A DNA stretch of 21,159 nt from positions 1-21,159 of the forward strand of contig JAGOCU010000004.1 in assembly GCA_017998555.1 (NCBI GenBank), given 5' to 3'. This document shows positions 14,686 to 21,159 of this stretch, piece by piece; positions within the stretch are counted from its first letter, which is position 1, and every line of letters begins with the position of its first letter. The position numbers were made by a program, and so were the translations under genes. This DNA is from Thermoflexales bacterium. GTDB taxonomy: Bacteria > Chloroflexota > Anaerolineae > J036 > Brachytrichaceae. The notes beneath the pieces were generated by a model. That model was not told the origin of the DNA, ran no database searches, and saw only the letters and a list, made by a program, of their open reading frames with translations.

Positions 14686-15699
14686 ATGTTGATTCGCCGT
14701 CTGCTCATCGCCGCTGCCAGTGTTGCCCTGGCGGGTTGCTCAAGCCCCACGCCTGTTCTGCCCTCACCGGCATCGCCCGCACCCAGCGCCTCGCCAACAA
14801 AGCCGCTCAGCGTGGCGTCGGCAACGGGCGGCGTGGCGTCGGCAACGGGCGGCGCGCCGGCGGCAACGAACACGCCCAGGCCATCGATTGTGCCCACGGC
14901 GGCCCCCACCCGCGCGCTGTATGCCGCGCGCGTCAATGGGCAGGAGATCTCTCGGGCGCGATTCGACACCGAGTTAGCGCGCTATGTCGCGGCCGATCCT
15001 TCCCGGCCAGACCCGAATTCCGCCGCCGGCAAGCAGTTGTCAGCCCAACTTTCCAGCGTTGCGCTGGACGCCCTGATCGAGCAGACTCTGATCGAACAGG
15101 AAGCAAAACGGCTTGGCGTGGCCGTGGCCGACCGAGACATCGACGAGGAGATCAAGACCCTCACTCAACTGCGGGGGGGACGAGATGCCTACCTCGCCTG
15201 GCTCAAACAGAGCCGCATGTCGGAGGACGATGCGCGCGAGCTCGCCCGCGCTGATCTCACGCTGGCCGCGTTGCGCGACCGCATCGTCGCCCAACTGCCC
15301 CGAACGGCCGAATATGTCCACGCGTGGCAGATTGTGCTGAGCACTCGGGCGGAGGCTGACCGCATCCTCGCCCAGGCGCAGCGCGGAAGCAGCTTCAGCG
15401 CGCTTGCCCAGGCCAACAGCATCGACACCAGCACCCGGCCCGCTGGCGGCGATCTGGGATGGTTCGCCCGCGGCACCGGCTCAGTGGTGTGGCAGGAAGT
15501 GGAAGATGCAGCCTTCGCGCTGAATGTCAATACCGTGAGCGGCGTCGTCGCGAGTCCGATCGGTTTTCACATCATCAAGGTGACCGAGCGCCAGACCCGG
15601 GCCTTGACGATCGAAGACCAATCGCGTCTGCAGCAGGCCGCCATGGAAAAGTGGCTGGCCGCCCTCAAGACCGGCGCGACGATCGAACGCGCCAACTGA
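14686..15699 (+). CDS. PrsA/SurA-like PpiC-type peptidyl-prolyl isomerase lipoprotein
   Basis: From the ATG at 14686 the protein has 337 residues. A lipoprotein signal ends in the lipobox LAGC (Cys 18). A Ser/Pro/Ala-rich linker to about 75 contains a duplicated VASATGG. A SurA_N-like chaperone region (about 80-195) is followed by a PpiC rotamase domain (about 200-305) with the hallmark segments EYVHAWQIVL, GGDLGWFARG and GFHIIKVTERQ. It probably folds exported proteins at the outer face of the membrane. The frame is open to 14644, but that extension lacks signal-peptide features and covers the promoter. rsmI starts 9 bases after the stop. Confidence 0.9.
   Translation: MLIRRLLIAAASVALAGCSSPTPVLPSPASPAPSASPTKPLSVASATGGVASATGGAPAATNTPRPSIVPTAAPTRALYAARVNGQEISRARFDTELARYVAADPSRPDPNSAAGKQLSAQLSSVALDALIEQTLIEQEAKRLGVAVADRDIDEEIKTLTQLRGGRDAYLAWLKQSRMSEDDARELARADLTLAALRDRIVAQLPRTAEYVHAWQIVLSTRAEADRILAQAQRGSSFSALAQANSIDTSTRPAGGDLGWFARGTGSVVWQEVEDAAFALNVNTVSGVVASPIGFHIIKVTERQTRALTIEDQSRLQQAAMEKWLAALKTGATIERAN
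14812..14853 (+). repeat. 21-bp perfect tandem duplication in foldase linker
   Basis: Two identical 21-bp units (14812-14832 and 14833-14853) begin with GTGGCGTCGGCAACGGGCGG. They encode VASATGG twice in the flexible linker after the lipidated Cys. This is probably a neutral length-variable spacer. Confidence 0.9.
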
Positions 15700-15708
15700 G
15701 GCTGAAGC

Positions 15709-16548
15709 ATGGGAACGCTGTATTTGGTCGCCACGCCCATCGGCAACCTGGAGGACATCACCTTTCGGGCCGTGCGGATTCTGCGCGAAGCGGCCCTGAT
15801 TGCGGCGGAAGACACCCGGACCACCAGGGTGCTGCTGGACCGCTATGAAATCGCCACGCCCACCACAAGCTACCACGAGCACACATCGGCATCCAGGGCG
15901 GACGCCATTCTCTCGGCGCTCGAGACTGGAGATGTTGCGTTGGTCAGCGACGCGGGGACGCCGGGCATTAACGATCCCGGTTACGAGCTCGTGGTCGCCG
16001 CGATCGCGCGCGGGCATGCGGTGTCCCCGATCCCCGGCGCCTGCGCCGCCATCGCCGCGCTGGCCGCATCCGGGTTGCCCACCGACCAGTTCACCTTTGC
16101 GGGGTTCGCGCCGCGCAAGAAAAGCGGGCTGTCGGCATGGGTTGCCGGGCTTCGAAACGAACAACGCACAACGCTTGTTTACGAGTCTCCTCACCGGATT
16201 GAGGAAACCCTGAAAGCCCTGGCCGCGGCCTTCCCCGGAAGGCCGCTTTGCATCGCGCGGGAGATCACCAAGCGCTTTGAAACGTTCTGGCGCGGGACCT
16301 GCGCAGGCGCGGTCGCCCACCTGGAAGCGCAGCCGCCACGCGGCGAATACGTCCTCGTTATTGGCGGCGCGGTTGAGCCGGAGGTCACGGCCTGGGAACT
16401 CGGCGAAGTCGAGGCCGCGCTGCGCGAGCGCCTGAAAACTGGCTATTCCGGACGTGACGCCGCGGCGGAAGTCGCCAATTTGTCGGGCTGGCCCAGGCGC
16501 GAAGTGGTGCGCCTCGTCGATGCGGTAAAATACACGGCCGCAAATTAG
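15709..16548 (+). CDS. rsmI: 16S rRNA (cytidine1402-2'-O)-methyltransferase
   Basis: This 279-residue enzyme of the tetrapyrrole-methylase fold methylates the ribose of C1402 in 16S rRNA using S-adenosylmethionine. Diagnostic segments are LYLVATPIGNLEDITFRA near the N-terminus, EDTRTTRVLLDRY (about 35-47), SDAGTPGINDPG (about 83-94), PIPGACAAIAALAASGLP (about 107-124), YESPHRIEETL (about 161-171) and CIAREITKRFE (about 181-191). The length is normal for the family. It sits 9 bases after the foldase gene and 11 bases before the S1-domain gene, so the three may be co-transcribed. Confidence 0.96.
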   Translation: MGTLYLVATPIGNLEDITFRAVRILREAALIAAEDTRTTRVLLDRYEIATPTTSYHEHTSASRADAILSALETGDVALVSDAGTPGINDPGYELVVAAIARGHAVSPIPGACAAIAALAASGLPTDQFTFAGFAPRKKSGLSAWVAGLRNEQRTTLVYESPHRIEETLKALAAAFPGRPLCIAREITKRFETFWRGTCAGAVAHLEAQPPRGEYVLVIGGAVEPEVTAWELGEVEAALRERLKTGYSGRDAAAEVANLSGWPRREVVRLVDAVKYTAAN

Positions 16549-16559
16549 AGGAGCGAGTA

Positions 16560-17543
16560 GTGAGCAACGAAGAGACCACCCCTGAATCCACCCCTGAGCA
16601 GCCTGCCGTCGTCGCGCCAATGCCCGATGGCATGACTGTCAAATCCCGTCATACGGGCACCGTCACGCGCGTCGATCTTGGAGGCGCGCTGATCAGCCTC
16701 GGCGAAGGCGTCGACGGCTATCTGCACATCTCCAAGATGATCGCCCAGGGCGGCGGACCGGTCACCCGGGTCGCCGATGCCTTCAAGGCGGGCGATACCG
16801 TCGAGGTCAACGTAACGGCGGTGCACCCTGAGAAGCGCCGCGTCGACTTGACGATGCACAAGCCGCCCGCGATGGACTGGGCCGACCTCAAGGTAGGAGC
16901 CGTCCTTGAGAGCGTCAAGGTCGTCGCGGTTGAGAAGTTTGGCGTGTTCGTCGATTTCGACGGGCCCAAGCACGGCCTGGTGCCGTTCAACCTCATGACC
17001 CTGTCCAACCGCCCGAAGGTCGGGGATGTGCTGGAAAAGCTGTGGGTGATGGAAGCCAGCGAAGAAAAGCGCCGAATTGGCTTCACCATGTTCGAACCGG
17101 CCGCCCTGCCCTGGGACAACGTCAAGAAAGGCGAAGCCTATCGGGGCAAGGTCACCCGGATCGAGCGCAACGGGGCCTATGTCGAGATTGGCGCCGAACG
17201 CGAAGGGCTGCTCAAGTCGGCGTCGTTCGGTGGCGGCTTCGTCAATGTCGGGGATTTCGTCGCCGTGGGCGAGGATGTCGATGTGCGGGTCACGTTCGTT
17301 GACCCATCCCGCAAGCGCATCGACCTGAAGCTCGATGGCTTGAATCCTGAGGACATGGCGCTTTCGTCGGGGCCGGAGGAGGAAATCTCCCCCATGGCCG
17401 CGGCGATGCAGCGCGCGCGCCAGGGGCATCGCGGTTCGACGTTGACCCAGTCAGCGCCCGTCAAGACGCAGAAAAAGCAACGCCAGCTCAACGATGCGCT
17501 CGAGCGGACGCTGCAGCAACTCCAGCAGCAAAAGCTGGGCTGA
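16560..17543 (+). CDS. triple S1-domain RNA-binding protein
   Basis: This 327-residue protein starts at GTG with a strong GAGGAG upstream (16548-16553). After a Glu/Thr/Pro-rich lead it contains three S1/OB folds at about 27-101 (HTGTVTRVDLGGALISLGEG), 109-180 (VVAVEKFGVFVDFDGPKHGL) and 188-260 (YRGKVTRIERNGAYVEIGAE). A Gln/Lys-rich basic tail follows (LQQLQQQKLG). It is shorter than ribosomal protein S1 and may act as a small S1-like or RNA-chaperone protein. It follows rsmI, consistent with a ribosome or translation role. A bidirectional terminator ends the transcript. Confidence 0.88.
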   Translation: MSNEETTPESTPEQPAVVAPMPDGMTVKSRHTGTVTRVDLGGALISLGEGVDGYLHISKMIAQGGGPVTRVADAFKAGDTVEVNVTAVHPEKRRVDLTMHKPPAMDWADLKVGAVLESVKVVAVEKFGVFVDFDGPKHGLVPFNLMTLSNRPKVGDVLEKLWVMEASEEKRRIGFTMFEPAALPWDNVKKGEAYRGKVTRIERNGAYVEIGAEREGLLKSASFGGGFVNVGDFVAVGEDVDVRVTFVDPSRKRIDLKLDGLNPEDMALSSGPEEEISPMAAAMQRARQGHRGSTLTQSAPVKTQKKQRQLNDALERTLQQLQQQKLG

Positions 17544-17560
17544 ACCCTACTCGCAACTGG

Positions 17561-17592
17561 AAAAAGCCGGGCGTCTTTGCGCCCGGCTTTTT
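17561..17592. terminator. bidirectional rho-independent terminator
   Basis: AAAAAGCCGGGCG (17561-17573) pairs perfectly with CGCCCGGCTTTTT (17580-17592), leaving a TCTTTG loop. An A-run on one side and a T-run on the other make it work in both directions. It lies between the convergent S1-domain gene (+) and Sco-type gene (-). Confidence 0.92.
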
Positions 17593-17646
17593 GTGTTGTC
17601 CGCAAGTCATCCCGGGATCAGCGCCGGGCCGCGATCTCGCCGTTTG

Positions 17647-18270
17647 TTATCGTTCCTGGGCAATCCGGAGCGTCTCGCGGGCGACTTCTTCGACAGGCGT
17701 CTTGAAGGCAAATGTCATGCGCCAACGTCCGTCGCGATCCAACAAATACGTGAAGCTGGTGTGGGCGACGAGATAGCTCGCCGACGTGCCTGCGGGCTTT
17801 TGCTTTTCGAAAGCAGCCCCAAACTCCGTCGCGAAGCGGCGCACCGTTTCGATATCGCCTGTGGCCGACAGGAAATCCGGATCAAAAGCACCGATATAGC
17901 GCTTGAGCACTTCAGGCGAGTCGCGCTCGGGATCGACGCTGATATAGAGCACGGCAACATCCGCGGCGTTCGGCCCCAGCAACGCTTTGATCTGTTTGAG
18001 CTCGGCCAGCGTCAACGGGCAGACGTCCGGGCAGAAGGTGTAACCAAAAAAGATCAGCACCGAGCGGCCCCTCAACTGGCTGAGTTTGAACGGCTGACCG
18101 TTCATGTCCACCAGGGCATAGTCGGGGATCTGGCGCGGATTGGAGACCACCATCCCGCCACTTTGGGCGACGGGCGTATATTGAGGCGGATCAACGATAA
18201 ACTTGGCGACCAGCACGCCCGAGATCGCGGCAAGGACGATCAAGGCGACAAACGCGATTTTTCGAAACAT
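17647..18270 (-). CDS. SCO1/SenC-family copper chaperone/thioredoxin-like protein
   Basis: With the start at 18270 the protein has 207 residues. An N-terminal membrane anchor (about 4-23) is followed by a thioredoxin-like domain. The copper motif GYTFCPDVCP gives C80 and C84, and the conserved His is H170 in LVAHTSFTYLLDRDG. These are the three copper ligands of the Sco family, which helps build the CuA or CuB site of cytochrome oxidases or acts as a thiol reductase. The longer frame to 18384 overlaps the divergent YvcK-like gene and lacks a signal, so it is rejected. No oxidase gene is next to it. Confidence 0.92.
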   Translation of the reverse strand: MFRKIAFVALIVLAAISGVLVAKFIVDPPQYTPVAQSGGMVVSNPRQIPDYALVDMNGQPFKLSQLRGRSVLIFFGYTFCPDVCPLTLAELKQIKALLGPNAADVAVLYISVDPERDSPEVLKRYIGAFDPDFLSATGDIETVRRFATEFGAAFEKQKPAGTSASYLVAHTSFTYLLDRDGRWRMTFAFKTPVEEVARETLRIAQER

Positions 18271-18307
18271 GATTGAGTTGCCAAGGATACACCCACAGGA
18301 CAAGCGC

Positions 18308-19315
18308 ATGACCAATCGACACATCAAGGCCGTCTCCATCGGCGGCGGCTGCGGCGCCGTGCAGGTGCTGCTTGGGTTGAGCAATCACCTCGACGCTCTC
18401 ACCGGGATCGTGGCCGTAACCGACACAGGCCGAAGCACCGGAAAAGTCCGGGCGTTGGCAAACATCCCGGCGCCCGGAGACATCCGCAACGCGATCGCCA
18501 CCCTGGCCACGAACGAGGCCTTCATGGCGCAGCTCATGCAGCATCGACTTCGCGTCCCAAACAACACGACCCTGGATGGCGTGGCATTTGGTAACCTCAT
18601 GCTGGCCGCCATCACCCAGATGACCGGTCACTTTGGGCAGGCTGTCGAGCTGATGCAGAACATGGCGGGGGTCAAGGCCAATATCCTGCCCGTTACGATC
18701 AGCAGCACCCACATCTGCGCCGAACTGGTGGACGGTCAGATCATCGAGCAGGAGTTCAATGTGCGCGCGCTTGGCAAGCCCGATATCCGGCGGGTGTACA
18801 TCCAGGATCCGGCCGCCCGCGCCTACGAACCCTGCATCGCCGCCATCCGCGACGCGGATCTCATCACGATCGGCCCCGGCAGCCTGTTCACGACAGTGAT
18901 CGCCTGTCTGGCGTTCGAAGACATCGCCGCGGCCATTCGCGAATCCAGCGCCACGGTCGCCTATATCTGCAACAACACCACCCAGCCCGGCCAGACTGAT
19001 GGTTTCACGCTTTACGATCACGTGTTCCAGATCACGCGATATCTCGGCGAGGGCGTCCTGGACTATGCGCTGCTCAACTCGCGGGCCCCTTCGTCTCATG
19101 CGGTCCGGCTGTATGCGGCCGATGGCGTGCATGTGCTGCTGCCGACTGACGCCGAAAACGCGCGAATCACGGCGCTGGGCGTGACACCCGTGGTCAAGGA
19201 CCTGGCGGAGATCTCGGATATGAAGCGCGACCTCTGGCAGAAGCAAGACTCCATCCGCCATGATCCCGATGCCGTCGCGGAAACGCTGATGAGTCTGTTG
19301 CTCGCGCGACGATAA
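18308..19315 (+). CDS. yvcK: YvcK/CofD-like (UPF0052) protein
   Basis: The 335-residue protein has the CofD-like fold. Motifs include IGGGCGAVQVLLGL (11-24), TDTGRSTG (38-45), PGDIRNAIATL (56-66) and the later GPGSLFTTVIACL (about 198-210). YvcK proteins influence carbon flow and cell-wall synthesis and bind UDP-sugars; CofD enzymes are phospholactate transferases. I favour YvcK because no F420 gene is nearby and a phosphohexomutase follows. AGGA lies 8 bases before the ATG. Only 37 bases separate it from the divergent Sco-type gene. The symbol is by family resemblance. Confidence 0.85.
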   Translation: MTNRHIKAVSIGGGCGAVQVLLGLSNHLDALTGIVAVTDTGRSTGKVRALANIPAPGDIRNAIATLATNEAFMAQLMQHRLRVPNNTTLDGVAFGNLMLAAITQMTGHFGQAVELMQNMAGVKANILPVTISSTHICAELVDGQIIEQEFNVRALGKPDIRRVYIQDPAARAYEPCIAAIRDADLITIGPGSLFTTVIACLAFEDIAAAIRESSATVAYICNNTTQPGQTDGFTLYDHVFQITRYLGEGVLDYALLNSRAPSSHAVRLYAADGVHVLLPTDAENARITALGVTPVVKDLAEISDMKRDLWQKQDSIRHDPDAVAETLMSLLLARR

Positions 19316-19328
19316 TCAAGGGACAAGC

Positions 19329-19350
19329 CGGCGCGGCGCGCGCCGTTCTT
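19329..19350 (+). terminator. weak hairpin after the YvcK-like gene
   Basis: CGGCGCG (19329-19335) pairs with CGCGCCG (19339-19345), followed by TTCTT. The stem is only 7 bp and lies 14 bases after the stop, so it is at best a partial terminator before the phosphohexomutase gene. Confidence 0.3.
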
Positions 19351-19365
19351 CAAGGAAAACACACC

Positions 19366-20799
19366 ATGAGCGACATCAAATTCGGGACCGACGGCTGGCG
19401 CGGGCGGATTGCCGACGACTACACCTTTGCGAATGTGCGGCGCGCGGCGCAAGGCTTCGCCAGCTACATCCTGACCACCGCCCGGTCTGGCGAAGCGCCG
19501 AGCGTCGTGGTCGGGCATGACAAGCGATTCCAATCCGAGGATTTTGCGGCCACCGCGGCCGAAGTGCTCGCCGGCAACGGGATCAAGGTATGGCTGACCG
19601 ACGGCGCGACACCCACCCCTGTGATTGCCTTTGCCGTGCCGGCCCGGCGCGCCCTGGGGGCCATCAACATCACCGCCAGCCATAACCCGCCCCAGGACAA
19701 CGGCTTCAAGGTTCGCGATGCGACCGGCGGCGCGATCAGTCCGGCCGGTCTCGCCGCGATCGAGGCGGGCATTCCGCCCGCCGGCGGCGCCAGGTCGATG
19801 AGCTATGCGGCCGCCGTCTCTCAGGGGCTGATTCAGAAATTCGATGCTTCGACTGACTATCTTGCGAATCTGGCCACCCTGATCGACGTCGGCCCGATCC
19901 GGGATGCCGGTTTGAACATCGTCATGGACGCCATGTGGGGCAACGGCGCGGGCTGGCTGCCCCGCATCATCGGCGGGGGCAAGACCCGCGTGCATGAGAT
20001 CCACAACTCGCGCAATCCATCGTTCCCGGAGATGAAGCGGCCGGAACCCATCCCGCCAAACGTGGACGTTGGCCTGCGCACAACGGTTGAACTGAAGGCG
20101 GACGTGTGCTGCATCACCGATGGCGACGCTGACCGGTGCGGCCTGGGTGACGAACATGGCCAGTTCATCAACCAACTCTCGGTGTTCGGCTTGCTGGCCT
20201 TGTATCTACTCGAGATCCGGGGGCAGCGCGGCCCGATTGTCAAAACGCTCAGCACAACCTCGATGCTGGACAAGCTCGGGAAGATCTACGATGTGCCGGT
20301 GTATGAGACTGGCGTGGGCTTCAAATACGTGGCCCCTAAAATGACCGAGACGAACGCGCTGATCGGCGGCGAAGAAAGCGGCGGGTTCGCGTTCCGTGGC
20401 AACGTCCCGGAGCGCGACGGCATCCTGGCCAACCTGTATCTGCTCGATTTCATGGTCAAGACGGGCAAGACGCCCTCCCAACTCCTGGAATACCTGTACA
20501 GCAAAGTCGGCGCGCACTACTACGATCGAATCGACACCGTATGCACGGACGAACAACGCGAGGCCGTCCGCGCCCGCCTCGTGGCCGCCGCGCCGGAGAG
20601 CATCGGTGGATTGAAGGTGGTCGGCAAGAGCAGCACAGACGGATTCAAGTTTTTGCTCGAGGACGGTGGCTGGCTGCTGGTCCGGATGAGCGGCACCGAA
20701 CCGTTGGTGCGGGTTTACACCGAAACGCTGCGGAAGGACCTGGTGCGCCCGATCCTCGAGGATGGTGTGCGTGTCGCCGGACTGGGCAATCGATCCTAG
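19366..20799 (+). CDS. phosphoglucomutase/phosphomannomutase (alpha-D-phosphohexomutase)
   Basis: The 477-residue enzyme has the four domain signatures of the superfamily. The catalytic phosphoserine loop TASHNP contains Ser near 105. The metal site DGDADRCG gives three Asp near 251-255. The sugar-specificity loop is GGEESGGF (about 333-340), and the phosphate-binding loop is RMSGTEPLVRVY (about 439-450). It interconverts hexose 1- and 6-phosphates; GEESGG is compatible with glucose or mannose, and the exact substrate is not decided. AAGGAA precedes the ATG. A terminator with a T-run follows the stop. Confidence 0.94.
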   Translation: MSDIKFGTDGWRGRIADDYTFANVRRAAQGFASYILTTARSGEAPSVVVGHDKRFQSEDFAATAAEVLAGNGIKVWLTDGATPTPVIAFAVPARRALGAINITASHNPPQDNGFKVRDATGGAISPAGLAAIEAGIPPAGGARSMSYAAAVSQGLIQKFDASTDYLANLATLIDVGPIRDAGLNIVMDAMWGNGAGWLPRIIGGGKTRVHEIHNSRNPSFPEMKRPEPIPPNVDVGLRTTVELKADVCCITDGDADRCGLGDEHGQFINQLSVFGLLALYLLEIRGQRGPIVKTLSTTSMLDKLGKIYDVPVYETGVGFKYVAPKMTETNALIGGEESGGFAFRGNVPERDGILANLYLLDFMVKTGKTPSQLLEYLYSKVGAHYYDRIDTVCTDEQREAVRARLVAAAPESIGGLKVVGKSSTDGFKFLLEDGGWLLVRMSGTEPLVRVYTETLRKDLVRPILEDGVRVAGLGNRS

Positions 20800-20806
20800 A
20801 AACATC

Positions 20807-20865
20807 GGGCGAGCTCGCAATCCCCGCGCTTCGCGCGGGACTGCGAGCTCGCCCAGTCTTTTTGA
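20807..20865 (+). terminator. rho-independent terminator after the phosphohexomutase
   Basis: The outer stem GGGCGAGCTCGCA (20807-20819) pairs with 20842-20854. An internal loop separates it from a 7-bp inner stem (20823-20829 with 20833-20839) and a TTC loop. AGTCTTTTTG follows, giving a T-run on the plus strand. The apical 19 nt equal those of the hairpin at 8867-8885. Confidence 0.85.
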
Positions 20866-20906
20866 GATCGCTTCGAGGCCATACCGCTGCCGAATTGAGA
20901 GTGTGA

Positions 20907-21159
20907 GTGGACCTTTTTGACACGCACTGCCACCTCGATCTGGACGTCTACGATGGCGATCGGGATGAGGTCTTTGCCCGCGCCAAGGCGGCCAACGTCA
21001 GATTCTTCGTGAATCCAGCGTTCGATTTGAGCAGCAGCGCGAGGGCCGCGGCGCTCGCCGCGGTTCGGAACGATACCTGGGCGGCGGTGGGTATCCATCC
21101 GAATGCGGCCGGCGCCCTGGATGCCACGGCACTTTCGGCGCTGCGGGCGCTGGCGGCCC
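20907..21159 (+). CDS. tatD: TatD-family metal-dependent hydrolase, N-terminal part
   Basis: The frame runs off the right edge; 84 codons are visible. The start is GTG at 20907, because an in-frame TGA stands immediately upstream (20904-20906). The N-terminus VDLFDTHCHLDLDVY carries the HxH metal motif of TatD nucleases, and WAAVGIHPNAA matches the second conserved block (GIHP). TatD enzymes are amidohydrolase-fold 3'-exonucleases or metal-dependent hydrolases. It follows the phosphohexomutase terminator and so probably has its own promoter. The C-terminal metal ligands cannot be checked. Confidence 0.88.
   Translation, partial: MDLFDTHCHLDLDVYDGDRDEVFARAKAANVRFFVNPAFDLSSSARAAALAAVRNDTWAAVGIHPNAAGALDATALSALRALAA

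Noticed and set aside
15481..16620. 379-codon open frame on the minus strand
   Set aside because: It runs antisense to the end of the foldase gene and all of rsmI, both certain, and has no domain signature.
18191..20175. Long minus-strand open frames opposite the YvcK-like and phosphohexomutase genes
   Set aside because: Low-complexity Arg/Gly/His-rich translations antisense to well-supported genes.

Overview
The window is GC-rich, densely packed and typically bacterial. Two tRNA-free gene sets on opposite strands are separated by short gaps that very often contain long hairpins. No phage, transposase, CRISPR, rRNA or tRNA gene was seen. The proteins suggest a Chloroflexota-type bacterium: a zinc-ribbon/LysM protein with Pro-Thr-rich linkers, a PpiC lipoprotein with a Ser/Thr/Pro/Ala-rich linker, several apparently leaderless starts, and a MacAB-like exporter with a lipoprotein fusion subunit. 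The phylum call is inference from gene style only.

Region 1 (1-5777, + strand): the tail of a probable SanA/YdcF-type membrane protein is followed by a hairpin. Next comes a compact operon: MacA-like lipoprotein, ABC ATPase, MacB/FtsX-like permease, LiaS/DesK-type histidine kinase and NarL-type response regulator. It looks like an exporter with its own two-component control. A 20-bp-stem perfect hairpin lies inside the 3' end of the ATPase ORF.

Region 2 (5900-10755, - strand, read right to left): a respiratory/sulfur module. It encodes a monoheme cytochrome c resembling FccA, a Tat-exported flavoprotein very like FccB (flavocytochrome c sulfide dehydrogenase), a small helical TPR-like protein, a Crp/Fnr-family regulator, a His-rich polytopic membrane protein with a heme-copper-oxidase-like HxHxN motif, and a small Cys-pair protein. 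A perfect CCGAC-N4-GTCGG palindrome in front of the membrane-protein gene has the 5-N4-5 geometry of Crp/Fnr operators. Two copies of an 88-bp structured repeat (about 80% identical, with compensatory changes) sit at 5796-5883 and 10228-10315.

Region 3 (10931-15699): an HD-domain hydrolase and the LysM protein (+); a GT2 glycosyltransferase (-); then an ECF-like sigma factor, an overlapping 82-residue membrane protein and a PpiC-type foldase lipoprotein (+).

Region 4 (15709-21159): rsmI, a triple-S1 RNA-binding protein, a bidirectional terminator, a Sco-type copper chaperone (-), a YvcK/CofD-like protein, a phosphohexomutase with a strong terminator, and the start of a TatD-type hydrolase that runs off the window. 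No gene-free stretch exceeds 300 bases; the largest gap (150-385) holds a hairpin and a 17-nt direct repeat.
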